NCBI GenBank assembly: GCA_036378735.1
Contig: DASUVX010000144.1
Coordinates: 62,001-126,000 of the forward strand
Length of the DNA: 64,000 nt
Direction: 5' to 3'
From: GCA-003244245 sp036378735
GTDB lineage: Bacteria; Actinomycetota; Actinomycetes; Mycobacteriales; Pseudonocardiaceae
Part shown: positions 18,298 through 27,222 of the stretch, in pieces
How the letters are laid out: every line of letters begins with the position of its first letter
How positions within the stretch are numbered: position 1 is the first letter of the stretch
Notes under the pieces: model-generated
Databases searched by the model: none
The model's input: the letters and a program-made list of their open reading frames with translations, nothing else
Told to the model about the DNA's origin: nothing
Made by a program: the position numbers and the translations under genes

Positions 18298-19686
18298 TTA
18301 GGAGCGGAGCATCTCGGCGACCAGGAACGCCAGTTCTAGTGCTTGCTGGGTATTGAGACGGGGGTCGCAGGCGGTTTCGTAGCGACCGGACAGGTCCGCG
18401 TCGGAGATGTCCTGGGCGCCGCCGAGACACTCGGTGACGTCCTCACCGGTGAGTTCCACGTGGATGCCACCGGGATGGGTGCCTAGCGCGTGGTGCACCT
18501 CGAAGAAACCCTGAACCTCGTCGACCACCCAGTCGAAGTGCCTCGTCTTGTACCCGCTGGACGATTCGATGGTGTTGCCATGCATCGGGTCGCACTGCCA
18601 GATCACCTGGTGCCCGGTGGCGGTGACCTTTTGCACGATCTCCGGCAGCAGGTCGCGGACCTTCTGCGCGCCCATCCGGGAGATCAACGTGAGGCGACCT
18701 GGTACGCCGTGCGGGTCCAGCCGCTCGACGTACTCGACGGCATGATCCGGCGTGGTGGTCGGGCCCAGCTTGAGCCCGATGGGGTTGGCCAGCAGCTCGG
18801 CGAAGGCGATATGCGCCCCATCCAGCTGGCGGGTCCGCTCCCCTACCCAGACGAAGTGCGCTGACAGGTCGTAGAGCTTGGGCGTCGGTCCGGTGCTGTC
18901 CAGCCGGAGCATGGCCCGCTCATAGTCGAGCACCAGCGCCTCGTGGCTGGCGTAGATCTCGGTGGAGCGCAGTGAGGAGTCCTCCACGCCACACGCCGAC
19001 ATGAACCGCAGACCGCGGTCGATCTCCCCGGCCAGCGCCTCGTAGCGGGCACCAGCCGGGGATCGCCGCACGAAGTCCTTGTTCCAGTCGTGCACCCTGT
19101 GCAGGTCCGCCATGCCGGCCAGGGTCAGCGACCGCACCAGGTTCATCGCCGCCGCCGCGTTGGCATAGGCGCGGATCATCCGCGACGGGTCGTGCACCCG
19201 CGCCTCGGGCGCGGGCACCAGCGAGTTGATCATGTCGCCGCGGTAGGACGGCAGGCCGAGCGCGTCGATCGGGGCGGACCGAGGCTTGGCGTACTGCCCG
19301 GCCACTCGCCCCACCTTCACCACCGGCAGGCTCGACCCGTAGGTGAGCACCACCGCCATCTGCAGCAGCGTGCGGATGTTGCCCCGCAGGTGCGGCTCGG
19401 TGTTGTCGGCGAAGGTCTCTGCGCAGTCCCCGCCTTGCAGCAGGAACGCCTCGCCGCGAGCCACCGCCCCGAGCTGATCCCGCAGCTGATCCACCTCGGG
19501 AGGCACGGTGATCGGCGGGACGCTCTCCAGCACGGTGCGGATGTTGCGCACGGCGTCTGGATTCGGCCAGCTCGGTTGTTGCGCGGCTGGTCGGGATAGC
19601 GCGGCGTCAAGTTTGGCCCGGAGGTCAGCGGGCAGCGGCGGTAACTCCGGCAGCGTGTCGATTGGCACGTCCACGGTCCAGTTCAC
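18298..19686 (-). CDS. aroG: 3-deoxy-7-phosphoheptulonate synthase, class II
   Basis: First enzyme of the shikimate pathway: phosphoenolpyruvate plus erythrose 4-phosphate to DAHP. 462 residues, the normal size of the type II (plant/mycobacterial) form. Recognisable blocks: LLQGGDCAETFADNTE, GRVAGQYAKPRS, GIHVELTGEDVTECLGG and the C-terminal DPRLNTQQALELAFLVAE. A metal-binding Cys is in GGDCAE, and WQCDPMHGNT carries the second-site residues. The mycobacterial enzyme is feedback-inhibited and forms a complex with chorismate mutase. It lies downstream of the phosphofructokinase on the same strand, with a 74-base gap. Confidence 0.97.
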   Translation of the reverse strand: MNWTVDVPIDTLPELPPLPADLRAKLDAALSRPAAQQPSWPNPDAVRNIRTVLESVPPITVPPEVDQLRDQLGAVARGEAFLLQGGDCAETFADNTEPHLRGNIRTLLQMAVVLTYGSSLPVVKVGRVAGQYAKPRSAPIDALGLPSYRGDMINSLVPAPEARVHDPSRMIRAYANAAAAMNLVRSLTLAGMADLHRVHDWNKDFVRRSPAGARYEALAGEIDRGLRFMSACGVEDSSLRSTEIYASHEALVLDYERAMLRLDSTGPTPKLYDLSAHFVWVGERTRQLDGAHIAFAELLANPIGLKLGPTTTPDHAVEYVERLDPHGVPGRLTLISRMGAQKVRDLLPEIVQKVTATGHQVIWQCDPMHGNTIESSSGYKTRHFDWVVDEVQGFFEVHHALGTHPGGIHVELTGEDVTECLGGAQDISDADLSGRYETACDPRLNTQQALELAFLVAEMLRS

Positions 19687-19760
19687 GATGCTTGAGCGTA
19701 TGGGGTGATGCGCGGTACCGGTTCAGTGGGCCCGCCACGCGTCCGATTGAATGCGGCCGG

Positions 19761-20783
19761 TCAGCCGAAGAAAACCTCGGCCTCCGCATAGCGGCCCTGG
19801 GGAACCGTTTTGACCACCGCGGTGGCCTCCGCCAGTTTCACCCGGATGATGTCGGTACCGCGCAGCGCAACCATGACGCCGCTGTCCCCCTCGTGCACTG
19901 CGTCGATCGCGTGCACGCCGAATCGAGTGGCCAACACCCGGTCGTAGGCAGTGGGCTTGCCACCGCGCTGGATGTGCCCCAATACCACCGCGCGGGACTC
20001 GGCACCAGTGCGGCGGGCGACCTCGTCGGCCAGCCAGTTGCCGACGCCGCCGAGGCGCTTGTGGCCGAAAGCGTCGACGTCCGCGGCAGCGAGGCGCTCC
20101 GCGCCACCTTCTGGCACCGCGCCCTCGGCGACCACAACGATCGCGGCGTCATCGCGCTTGAGGCAACGCACGACCCACTGGCACACCCGGTCGACTGAGA
20201 ATGGTCGCTCCGGGATCAGGATTGCATTCGCACCACCGGCCATCCCGGAGTGCAGCGCGATCCAGCCCGCATTGCGACCCATCACCTCGACGACCGCCGC
20301 CCGGTGGTGCGATTCGGCGGTAGTGCGCAACCGGTCGATCGCCTCGGTCGCAATGTGCACCGCAGTATCAAAGCCGAAGGTGTAGTCGGTGGCGCTCAGG
20401 TCGTTGTCGATTGTCTTGGGGACGCCCACGACGAACAGCCCGTCCTCGCTCAGCCGGCTGGCCACCCCGAGGGTGTCCTCACCGCCGATCGCGATGAGGG
20501 CGTCCACACCGTGCTCCGCAAGGGTGCGCTTAACCTGCTCTGCGCCGCCCTCGCGGTAGGGGTTGGTCCGCGAAGTGCGCAGGATGGTGCCGCCGAGCGG
20601 GAGAATGTGCTCCACGTCAGCCAGACCGAGCGGCTGGACCAGTCCCTGCATCGGACCCCGCCACCCGTCCCGGAAGCCGATGACCTCGTGGCCATAGACC
20701 TCGATGCCCTTGCGAACGACCGCCCGGATCACCGCATTGAGGCCAGGGCAGTCACCGCCCCCCGTCAGTACGCCGATGCGCAT
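19761..20783 (-). CDS. pfp: 6-phosphofructokinase, predicted pyrophosphate-dependent
   Basis: Phosphorylates fructose 6-phosphate in glycolysis. 340 residues, with GGGDCPGLNAVIR at the N-terminus, PKTIDNDL at the catalytic loop, EVMGRNAGW and HIQRGGKP. Two residues separate ATP from PPi enzymes: Escherichia coli Gly104 and Gly124 are replaced here by Asp103 (GGEDT) and Lys123 (VPKTIDND), the combination of PPi-dependent enzymes such as that of Amycolatopsis methanolica, also 340 residues. The enzyme should therefore be PPi-driven and reversible. Start ATG 20781-20783 preceded by GGAAAGG; the frame is open 21 codons further but this is not family sequence. Confidence 0.93.
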   Translation of the reverse strand: MRIGVLTGGGDCPGLNAVIRAVVRKGIEVYGHEVIGFRDGWRGPMQGLVQPLGLADVEHILPLGGTILRTSRTNPYREGGAEQVKRTLAEHGVDALIAIGGEDTLGVASRLSEDGLFVVGVPKTIDNDLSATDYTFGFDTAVHIATEAIDRLRTTAESHHRAAVVEVMGRNAGWIALHSGMAGGANAILIPERPFSVDRVCQWVVRCLKRDDAAIVVVAEGAVPEGGAERLAAADVDAFGHKRLGGVGNWLADEVARRTGAESRAVVLGHIQRGGKPTAYDRVLATRFGVHAIDAVHEGDSGVMVALRGTDIIRVKLAEATAVVKTVPQGRYAEAEVFFG

Positions 20784-20862
20784 ATCGATTCGCCTTTCCA
20801 TTCCGTACCGGATTAACGGGCGAGAGCCTGGCACGAACTGGATCAATCAGCAAAACGACAGG

Positions 20863-21366
20863 TCAACGGAGGCGACTCTGCTGGGCCATGCGGTGCTGCT
20901 CGATGACCCGCCAGCGGGTCAGGTTGTACCGGGCGTCGGCCACGGCGTCGTGGGCGTCACTGGGTGGCGGGGGCAATGCCGGCTTGCCGGCGTCCTCCCA
21001 ACGCTGCCGCAAATCCCGGGTGAACCGAGGCAAGGCCTTGGGCAAGGCCGGCATCGGGCCCCACAGCTGCGCGAGCGCGACATGGTCGTAGGCGGCGAAC
21101 CAGGCCCACAGTTCTACCCGTTCGCCGGGGGCGGTGAGGAATTCCAGCAGCGTATCGCGGATGGCCGCGCGGCTGCGCCATGCCTTATCGGCGGGAGCGG
21201 GCAGCTTGGGCAACACGTGCGCTCGGACCCACTCGCCGGCACGATGCGGATCGAACTCGGTGGACACCGCGTAGTACTCACGACCCCGCTCGTCCACCAC
21301 CCCGATGGAGATCAGCTCGATGGTGACCCCATCCTCGATGAACTCGCAATCGTAGAAGAACCGCAC
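20863..21366 (-). CDS. 3'-5' exoribonuclease, Rv2179c type (DEDD fold)
   Basis: 167-residue RNase T-like exoribonuclease. Acidic metal ligands are visible as D6 and E8 in VRFFYDCEFIEDG, in the AYDHVALAQLWG block, and in the C-terminal DAHDAVADARYN. The start GTG 21364-21366 reproduces the M. tuberculosis Rv2179c N-terminus (MRYFYDTEF). A longer frame extends into an inverted repeat and is not plausible. It precedes pfp on the same strand by 79 bases. The mycobacterial protein degrades single-stranded RNA; the physiological substrate is unknown. Confidence 0.92.
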   Translation of the reverse strand: MRFFYDCEFIEDGVTIELISIGVVDERGREYYAVSTEFDPHRAGEWVRAHVLPKLPAPADKAWRSRAAIRDTLLEFLTAPGERVELWAWFAAYDHVALAQLWGPMPALPKALPRFTRDLRQRWEDAGKPALPPPPSDAHDAVADARYNLTRWRVIEQHRMAQQSRLR

Positions 21367-21380
21367 GATCGGCCAGCCTA

Positions 21381-21440
21381 GTGAGGACCCGTGAGTGGCA
21401 ACGCGGGCTATAACTCGCATCGCCACTCACGGGTCCTCAC
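21381..21440. repeat. Perfect 19-bp inverted repeat between exoribonuclease and acyltransferase genes
   Basis: Arm GTGAGGACCCGTGAGTGGC (21381-21399) is perfectly complementary to GCCACTCACGGGTCCTCAC (21422-21440), with a 22-base loop. The acyltransferase stop codon (21437-21439) lies inside the second arm. Both flanking genes are on the minus strand, so the hairpin is a likely terminator or mRNA-processing site between them. The CGTGAGTGGC core recurs at two other gene ends in the window (near 26066 and 48048). Confidence 0.92.
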
Positions 21441-22144
21441 GACGCCTTGAGGGTCAGCCGCGGCGGCGCGGCCTCGCGCTCCTTGACCGACGTGGCGTAG
21501 ATGTCGACGTACTCCTGACCGGAAAGATCCATCAACAAGTACATGATCTCGTCGACCATGGATCGCTCAACGAATCGATCACCAGCCATACCCGCATAGC
21601 GGGAGAAGTCCAGTGGCGCGCCGAAGCGAATTTCCACCGGGTGCGGACGCCACATCTTTGTGCCAGCCGGACTGACTCTATCGGTACCGACCATCGCCAC
21701 CGGGATCACCGGAACACCGGCCTCCAGCGCCATTCGGGCAACTCCGGTCTTGCCCTTGTACAACCGGCCGTCCGGAGATCGAGTGCCCTCCGGATAGATG
21801 CCGAGTAACTTACCCGCAGTCAGCAACCGGACTCCGGTGTCCAAGGCAGCCTGTGCGGCCGATCCGCTGGATCGGTCGATGGGCACCTGGCCGGCGGCAC
21901 TGAAGAATTGCCGCTTGAGCCATCCGCGCAACCCGGGTGTGGTGAAGTACTCCCGCTTGGCCAGGAATGTGAGCCGGCGACGGATCATCAGCGGCAGGAA
22001 GAACGAGTCGGCGACCGCGAGGTGGTTGCTGGCCAGAATCGCGCCACCGCGCTTGGGAATATGCTCGGCGCCCCGAACCTGCGGGTGACATGTCAGCTTC
22101 ATCACCGGGCCTAGCAGCAGGTGTTTGAGCAGCCAGTAGAACAC
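21437..22144 (-). CDS. 1-acyl-sn-glycerol-3-phosphate acyltransferase family (PlsC, Rv2182c type)
   Basis: 235-residue membrane-associated acyltransferase. Catalytic block I is the HX4D motif in SNHLAVADSFFLP (His41, Asp46), block III is YPEGTRSPDGRLYKGKTG (near 117-133), and a proline-rich PVIPVAMVG follows. It adds an acyl chain to lysophosphatidate or a related acceptor in phospholipid synthesis. It matches the mycobacterial Rv2182c position next to the aroG-exoribonuclease group. Its start (ATG) is divergent from the small membrane-protein gene at 22360; the 215 bases between hold no gene I recognise. Confidence 0.92.
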   Translation of the reverse strand: MFYWLLKHLLLGPVMKLTCHPQVRGAEHIPKRGGAILASNHLAVADSFFLPLMIRRRLTFLAKREYFTTPGLRGWLKRQFFSAAGQVPIDRSSGSAAQAALDTGVRLLTAGKLLGIYPEGTRSPDGRLYKGKTGVARMALEAGVPVIPVAMVGTDRVSPAGTKMWRPHPVEIRFGAPLDFSRYAGMAGDRFVERSMVDEIMYLLMDLSGQEYVDIYATSVKEREAAPPRLTLKAS

Positions 22145-22359
22145 CGCCTACCGATCCTTCCCTCGCCATTGCGGACGAGCGCATCAACCAGCCTACGGAG
22201 CACGATATCCGGGACACAATGGCCCCCGCGCCATCCTGACCTACGCAGCGCTGGCCGACCCTGATTCGGCAGCCGTAAGCATGCACCCGCTGCGCGCGTC
22301 CAGCAGGTACTGTCAGCCTCGCAGCAAGCCTGCCCGAGCACGGAGAGTGGTGTCGCCAG

Positions 22360-22800
22360 TTGAGCTATCTCGATCCCGAAGAGCGTTCGAACGATGGTTC
22401 GGGAGACAGTGTGGAGGACACCGATATCGCCTTCGCCCGCATCGTCGCGGGCTTACGGGCCCAGGACTCACCGGCCCAGGACTTGTCAGCCCAGGACCTG
22501 TTAGCGCAGTCGGGCGAACCCAACTGGCCTGCCCGGGACTTCGCAACAGACACCGGCGAGGATCACTTCGATCCGCCCGAGCCACCCCCGCTGCCAATGC
22601 CCCGGCCCCGTACCGTGGGCGGGGTGCTCACCCTCGCGGTGGGGGTCCTGTTGCTGGCCGCACCGAACCTGGTGGGTCTGGCCGAGCGGGTGGCGACGCC
22701 GCTGGGTTTACTCGCTGTCACCGCCGGAATTGGATGGCTGGTGATCGGTTTACGGCCCGAGCCGCCAGGGACAGGATCTGACGACGGAGCACGGCTGTAG
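22360..22800 (+). CDS. Small actinobacterial membrane protein (Rv2183c-like position)
   Basis: 146-residue protein. The N-terminal 80 residues are acidic and contain a short imperfect repeat of AQDS/AQDL (RAQDSPAQDLSAQDLLAQ). The C-terminal part has two hydrophobic segments, VGGVLTLAVGVLLLAAPN and TPLGLLAVTAGIGWLVIGL. I do not recognise a function; the position matches a conserved hypothetical membrane protein next to the acyltransferase and SRPBCC genes. The TTG at 22360 is the chosen start, giving MSYLDPEE; no strong ribosome site is visible. It is convergent with the SRPBCC gene (31-base gap). Confidence 0.65.
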   Translation: MSYLDPEERSNDGSGDSVEDTDIAFARIVAGLRAQDSPAQDLSAQDLLAQSGEPNWPARDFATDTGEDHFDPPEPPPLPMPRPRTVGGVLTLAVGVLLLAAPNLVGLAERVATPLGLLAVTAGIGWLVIGLRPEPPGTGSDDGARL

Positions 22801-22831
22801 CGATCGGGGGCTGTAGCGACCAGAAGCGGTA

Positions 22832-23290
22832 TTATCCGGCGAGGAACTCCACGCGGCGCTTGAGCTCCTTGAGCGCGGTATCCATGATGACCTTCTCCGC
22901 TCTGCGCTTGATCATTCCGATCATGGGGATCGCGAGGTCCACCGCAAGGCTGTAGGTCACCTTGGTTGAGGTGGCGGCAGCCGCCGACGGGAGCGGTGCC
23001 AGGACGTAGGAGCCATGCTGCGCTTTCTGAATCTGCCCCTCCACCAGTTCCCAGGCCACCGTCAGCCCGTCGTCCGACCAGACGTAGTCCAGTACGAACA
23101 CGTCCTTGAGAAGGCCGGCGTCCAGCAAGAACCGGACCCGCTCGGCGCGATCTCCAGCGCCCGGAATGACCACCTCAGCCTCCTTGACCGCCAACGCCCA
23201 TTGCGGGTAGGCCGCGAAGTCCGCGATCACATCCATGATCGCCTCAGGACCGGCGTTGATGACGATGGACTGGCTTGACCGGTCAGTCAT
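22832..23290 (-). CDS. SRPBCC/polyketide-cyclase-fold protein (Rv2185c type)
   Basis: 152-residue single-domain START-like protein: SSQSIVINAGPEAIMDVIADFAAYPQW is the typical opening (reported as PEAIMDVIADFAAYPQW), followed by VTYSLAVDLAIPM and a C-terminal long helix (RAEKVIMDTALKELKRRV). The fold binds hydrophobic ligands; the family includes Rv2185c and the toxin Rv0910. No catalytic residues can be assigned. Start ATG 23288-23290. It may be relevant to the solitary MT0933-like antitoxin at 15382, but there is no linkage evidence. Confidence 0.88.
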   Translation of the reverse strand: MTDRSSQSIVINAGPEAIMDVIADFAAYPQWALAVKEAEVVIPGAGDRAERVRFLLDAGLLKDVFVLDYVWSDDGLTVAWELVEGQIQKAQHGSYVLAPLPSAAAATSTKVTYSLAVDLAIPMIGMIKRRAEKVIMDTALKELKRRVEFLAG

Positions 23291-23327
23291 GCGCGCAGGC
23301 TACCGGTCGCAACGTTGCCGGAAGTGG

Positions 23328-24116
23328 TCAACACCTCACCACGTAAGGCTGCCCGGTGCGCTGGAAATGCCCGACGTTGACGCACTCGGTTCGACCCACC
23401 CGGACGCGCCGAGCCAGCGGCTGGTGCACGTGGCCGAACAGCGCGGCACGCGGATGGTCGCGCCGGATCAGCGCGAGCAGGTGCTCCGAGCCGGTCTCAG
23501 GCCGGCGGGCGTGCACGTCGTAGAGCAGTTCGGGGACGGCGGGCGGGATGTGGCTGCACAACATGTCCACTCGACCCAACGCCGCAACAGCCGTTGCGTA
23601 CTGCTCCGGCGTGCGCAGGTACGAACGGAACACTGGCTCGCCCCTCGGCACGACCCCGCCCGGTAACAGGCCACCGCCCACGAATCCCCAGTTCAGCCCA
23701 CCGATCTCGGTGCTCTGACCGTCGAGCACGTGCACGCCGGCGTGCGCGAAATGCGGCCACAGCTCCGGAAGGTCGACGTTGCCCGGGGTGGCGTAGGTCG
23801 GGCTGGGCAGCACCGCGAATAGCCGTTCGTACTGCTCGGCGATGGCTTGACGGACGAGTTCGCGGGGATCCGGCAGCTGAGCCCACAGGTGCCGCACGAA
23901 AGCGAACGCTGCTCCCGGAGCCCCGCTGGAGCGCAGTTGCGCGAAGCGATCGACCGCAGCAGGCCCGAATACCGAGCCCAGAATCCCCGCGGAGTGATCG
24001 TGGTAGTCCACAAAGTCAATCAGGTCTCCGAGCACCAGCAGGGCATCGGCACCGTCGCCCGCGCGGGCCAGCGCGTTCGCGTTGCCGTGCACGTCGGACA
24101 CCACGTGAACCCGCAC
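23328..24116 (-). CDS. Metallophosphoesterase, calcineurin-like
   Basis: 262-residue metallophosphoesterase. Metal ligands are in VVSDVHGNANAL (D, H), LVLGDLIDFVDYHDH (D), ATPGNVDLPEL (N), LCSHIPP (H) and LFGHVHQPL (H-x-H). Catalyses hydrolysis of an unknown phosphoester. The start GTG 24114-24116 gives VRVHVVSDVHGN, the family's usual short lead; the frame is open another 33 codons upstream but that portion is not typical. Divergent from fadD15, sharing a 149-base promoter region. Confidence 0.88.
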   Translation of the reverse strand: MRVHVVSDVHGNANALARAGDGADALLVLGDLIDFVDYHDHSAGILGSVFGPAAVDRFAQLRSSGAPGAAFAFVRHLWAQLPDPRELVRQAIAEQYERLFAVLPSPTYATPGNVDLPELWPHFAHAGVHVLDGQSTEIGGLNWGFVGGGLLPGGVVPRGEPVFRSYLRTPEQYATAVAALGRVDMLCSHIPPAVPELLYDVHARRPETGSEHLLALIRRDHPRAALFGHVHQPLARRVRVGRTECVNVGHFQRTGQPYVVRC

Positions 24117-24202
24117 GGTCCAGCAGGCTACCGACGCGAGCTCGGTTGGCCGGGCACCGGTCCGGTCCGTCCAGTGTGCGGATCGCTGCCTCAGCAGGCC
24201 TG

Positions 24203-24230
24203 TTGGACGAAACATCGGTCGCGATACGTT
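24203..24230 (+). promoter_or_regulatory. fadD15: Candidate sigma-70 promoter of fadD15
   Basis: TTGGAC at 24203-24208 and TACGTT at 24225-24230 are separated by 16 bases, 35 bases upstream of the fadD15 start. It is the clearest -35/-10 pair in the divergent region; not more than a motif match. Confidence 0.4.
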
Positions 24231-24265
24231 TGCCAGGGCAACGCTGACGAGCTGTGGAGGTACCC

Positions 24266-26071
24266 GTGCGGGAGTTGATGGTTCCCGCCACCACCACGGT
24301 GGGTGACCAGGAGAACCTCACCGATGCGGTGTGGGCCAACGCCGAGCGCTTCGCCGCCAGTGTCAGCTTTCGCCGCCGGTCCGACGGTGGCTGGATCGAC
24401 GTCACAGCGAAGGAATTCGCAGACGAGGTGACCGCGGTGGCCAAGGGCCTCGCCGCAGCGGGCATCCAGCGCGGGGATCGGATAGCGCTGCTGTCGAGAA
24501 CCCGCTATGAGTGGACCCTGCTAGACTACGCGATCTGGGCCGCTGGCGCGGCGACCGTACCGATATACGAGACATCCTCCGCGGAACAGGTGGAGTGGAT
24601 TCTCGCCGATTCCGGGGCCAAGGCGATCGTGGTCGAGACGTCTGCGCATCGCGAAATGGTCCAGATAATGGCTGATCGGCTGGTTGATCCTGCTCGGATT
24701 TGGCAGATCGAGCCGGCCGACGACGTCACGCCCGCAGTCGATGAGCTCACCGCGCTGGGGAGCGCGATCTCGATCGATGCGGCGCGGGAGCGAGCCACCG
24801 CGGTGGCTGCCGACGACCTGGCGACCCTGATCTATACCTCTGGCACCACCGGACGGCCCAAGGGTTGCGAGATAACGCATCGCAACATGCTGGGTGTGAC
24901 CAGATCCGCGGTGGCTGAGCTACCAGCGCTGATGCAGCCGGGCCAGTCGCTGCTGCTGTTCCTACCGCTGGCTCACGTTCTCGCGCGTATCTGCCAGACG
25001 TGCTGCGTGTACGCCCGGATCACGCTCGGACACGTTCCCGATATCAAAAACCTGGTCGCCGAGCTGGGTGAGTTCCGTCCAACTTTCGTCCTCGCAGTGC
25101 CTCGGGTTTTCGAGAAGGTCTACAACTCGGCCAAGCAGAAGGCACACGCTGAAGGTAAGGGCCGGGTGTTCGACATCGCCGTCGCCGCCGCTATCGAGTG
25201 GAGCCGCGCCCAGGACGCCGGCGGGGCAGGACTCGCTCTGCGAGCCAAGCACGCGTTGTTCGACCAACTGGTCTACTCCAAGCTTCGGGCGGTGCTCGGC
25301 AACCGGTGTTCGGCGGCTATTTCCGGTGGCGCCCCGCTGGGCGAGCGGCTCGGACATTTCTTCCGCGGTATCGGCCTGACAGTGCTGGAAGGCTACGGGC
25401 TGACCGAGACAACCGCGCCCGCCACACTGAACACCCAGCAGCATCTCAAGATCGGCACTGTAGGCAGGCCGTTAGGCGGCGTGTCGATCCGAATCGGCGA
25501 CGAGGGCGAGGTGCTGATCAGGAGTCCTGGGGTCCTGCGCCGGTACTGGCACGATGAGCAGGCCACTGAGGAAACGATCGTCGATGGCTGGCTGCACACG
25601 GGCGACCTCGGAGAGCTGGACGAGGACGGCTACCTGCGGATCACCGGACGCAAGAAGGAGATCATTGTCACGGCCGGCGGCAAGAACGTCTCGCCCGCGG
25701 CGTTGGAGGACCGGATCCGCGCCCACCGACTGATCAGCCAATGCATGGTGGTGGGCGATCAGCAGCCGTTTGTCGCAGCCCTGATCACTATCGACGCCGA
25801 GGCGCTTCCGGCGTGGCGCGCCGAGCACAGCAAGCGGGCCGGCGACTCCGCTGCCGACCTGGTCGACGATGAGGATCTGCGCGCCGAGGTGCAGCGCGCG
25901 GTGAACGACGCCAACAAAACCGTGTCGAAAGCCGAGGCGATCCGCAAGTTCCGCATCCTGCCGGTCGACTTCACCGAACAGGGCGGCCAGCTCACCCCGA
26001 GTCTGAAAATCAAGCGCTCGGTGGTGGTCAAGGAATTCGCCGCCGAGATTGAGGCGCTGTACGCCTCGTGA
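24266..26071 (+). CDS. fadD15: Long-chain fatty acid-CoA ligase (FadD15 type)
   Basis: 601-residue acyl-CoA synthetase (AMP-forming): activates a long-chain fatty acid with ATP and CoA. ATP/AMP motif YTSGTTGRPKG at about residues 188-198, EGYGLTET near 379, and the C-terminal hinge and lysine region GYLRITGRKKEIIVTAGGKNVSP are present, i.e. a complete enzyme. GTG at 24266 is preceded by GGAGG five bases upstream, so I prefer it over GTG 24254. Same genomic slot as Rv2187 (fadD15), next to pimB. Its 3' end is 14 bases from the convergent pimB stop. Confidence 0.94.
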   Translation: MRELMVPATTTVGDQENLTDAVWANAERFAASVSFRRRSDGGWIDVTAKEFADEVTAVAKGLAAAGIQRGDRIALLSRTRYEWTLLDYAIWAAGAATVPIYETSSAEQVEWILADSGAKAIVVETSAHREMVQIMADRLVDPARIWQIEPADDVTPAVDELTALGSAISIDAARERATAVAADDLATLIYTSGTTGRPKGCEITHRNMLGVTRSAVAELPALMQPGQSLLLFLPLAHVLARICQTCCVYARITLGHVPDIKNLVAELGEFRPTFVLAVPRVFEKVYNSAKQKAHAEGKGRVFDIAVAAAIEWSRAQDAGGAGLALRAKHALFDQLVYSKLRAVLGNRCSAAISGGAPLGERLGHFFRGIGLTVLEGYGLTETTAPATLNTQQHLKIGTVGRPLGGVSIRIGDEGEVLIRSPGVLRRYWHDEQATEETIVDGWLHTGDLGELDEDGYLRITGRKKEIIVTAGGKNVSPAALEDRIRAHRLISQCMVVGDQQPFVAALITIDAEALPAWRAEHSKRAGDSAADLVDDEDLRAEVQRAVNDANKTVSKAEAIRKFRILPVDFTEQGGQLTPSLKIKRSVVVKEFAAEIEALYAS

Positions 26072-26092
26072 GTGGGCAAGACTTTTCACGAG
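26065..26092. terminator. Short bidirectional hairpin between fadD15 and pimB
   Basis: CTCGTGA (26065-26071, containing the fadD15 stop) pairs with TCACGAG (26086-26092, containing the pimB stop). The loop includes AGTGGGCAAGAC. The CGTGAGTGG core matches that of the inverted repeat at 21381-21440. Confidence 0.55.
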
Positions 26093-27222
26093 ACGGTGGT
26101 CTGCCCGAGCAGGACAGCCAGCTGCCCTGCTCGGCCACACCACTGCCATTCCTCCTGCATCCAGCGCCGCCCGCGGTGGCCCATCGCTGCAGCGCGCTCG
26201 GGATCGGCGAGTAGCGTCGCGACGGCTCGGGTCACCGCCACGAGGTCACGGCCGTTCACGAGCTCACCGGTGTCCCCGGGGCGGACGGTTTCCCGCGCCC
26301 CGCCCGCGTCGCCCACCACTACCGGCAACCCGGTCGCCGCACCCTCGAGAAACACCAGACCGAGTCCTTCGACGTCCAAACCGCGGCCTCGGGTCCGGCA
26401 GGGCATCGCGAAGACGTCGCCGGCGGCGTAGTAGGCAGGCAGCTCACACCACGGCACAGACCCGGCCCACACCACGGCGTCACCGACATCGCACGATTCG
26501 GCCAGCCGGTGCAACGCAGCCCGCGCGGGCCCGTCGCCGACGAGCAGCAGCGTGGCTCCGGGCACCTGGCGACGGATCGCGGGCAACGCTCGCACCAGCA
26601 CGTCTTGCCCTTTGCGAGCCACCAGGCGGCCCACGCACAACACGACCGGGGTCTCCCCCAGCCGGTGGCGGCGCCGGATTTCGGCCCGTGCATCCGGGTC
26701 CGGACGGAATGTGTCGCAGTCCACGCCGGGTGGCAGTAGTTCCAGCGCGGCCCGCGGCCCGAAAGCCGAGGCGATCCGGCGGCGGGTGTACTGGCTGACG
26801 GCGGTGACCACGTCGGCATCGCGACCTATCCGGCGGAGGGCGATCCGGCCAGGGGGAACCATCGACCAGCCCACCTCATGCCCGTGACTGCTGGCCACCA
26901 CCCGCTGTGCCCCGGCACGGCGCAACGCCGGACCAAGTAGGGCTAGCGGAGCAGCGGCGCCGAACCACGCGGTCTCACATCGCAACTCCCGCAGCAGCCC
27001 GGCGGCCCGGCGCAGCACTGTCGGCGTGGGAAGCATGAGGGTGCCTGGATGCCGGACGACCGGGAACGGGAAACCCGCGTCGAAGGCCGCCGCACCCGGC
27101 CAGTCCGGCGCGTAGACGGCGATCGCGCCAGCAGGCAGGGCGATCGCCAGTTGGTGCAGGTATGCCTGGATTCCACCGGGCCGCGGTGGGAAGTCGTTGC
27201 TCACCAGCAGGATCCGCGGCAT
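26086..27222 (-). CDS. pimB: GDP-mannose-dependent mannosyltransferase PimB' (GT4)
   Basis: Second mannosyltransferase of phosphatidylinositol mannoside synthesis at the inner face of the membrane. 378 residues, GT-B fold: N-terminal RILLVSNDFPPRPGGIQAYLHQ (reported by SNDFPPRPGGIQ), SSHGHEVGWS, AVSQYTRRRI and the donor-binding LCVGRLVARKGQDVLVRAL block, followed by GRGLDVEGLGLVFLEGAATG with the conserved Glu. Start ATG 27220-27222 fits the family length. It lies downstream of an NlpC/P60 gene on the same strand, as in M. tuberculosis (Rv2188c/Rv2190c). Confidence 0.94.
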   Translation of the reverse strand: MPRILLVSNDFPPRPGGIQAYLHQLAIALPAGAIAVYAPDWPGAAAFDAGFPFPVVRHPGTLMLPTPTVLRRAAGLLRELRCETAWFGAAAPLALLGPALRRAGAQRVVASSHGHEVGWSMVPPGRIALRRIGRDADVVTAVSQYTRRRIASAFGPRAALELLPPGVDCDTFRPDPDARAEIRRRHRLGETPVVLCVGRLVARKGQDVLVRALPAIRRQVPGATLLLVGDGPARAALHRLAESCDVGDAVVWAGSVPWCELPAYYAAGDVFAMPCRTRGRGLDVEGLGLVFLEGAATGLPVVVGDAGGARETVRPGDTGELVNGRDLVAVTRAVATLLADPERAAAMGHRGRRWMQEEWQWCGRAGQLAVLLGQTTVS

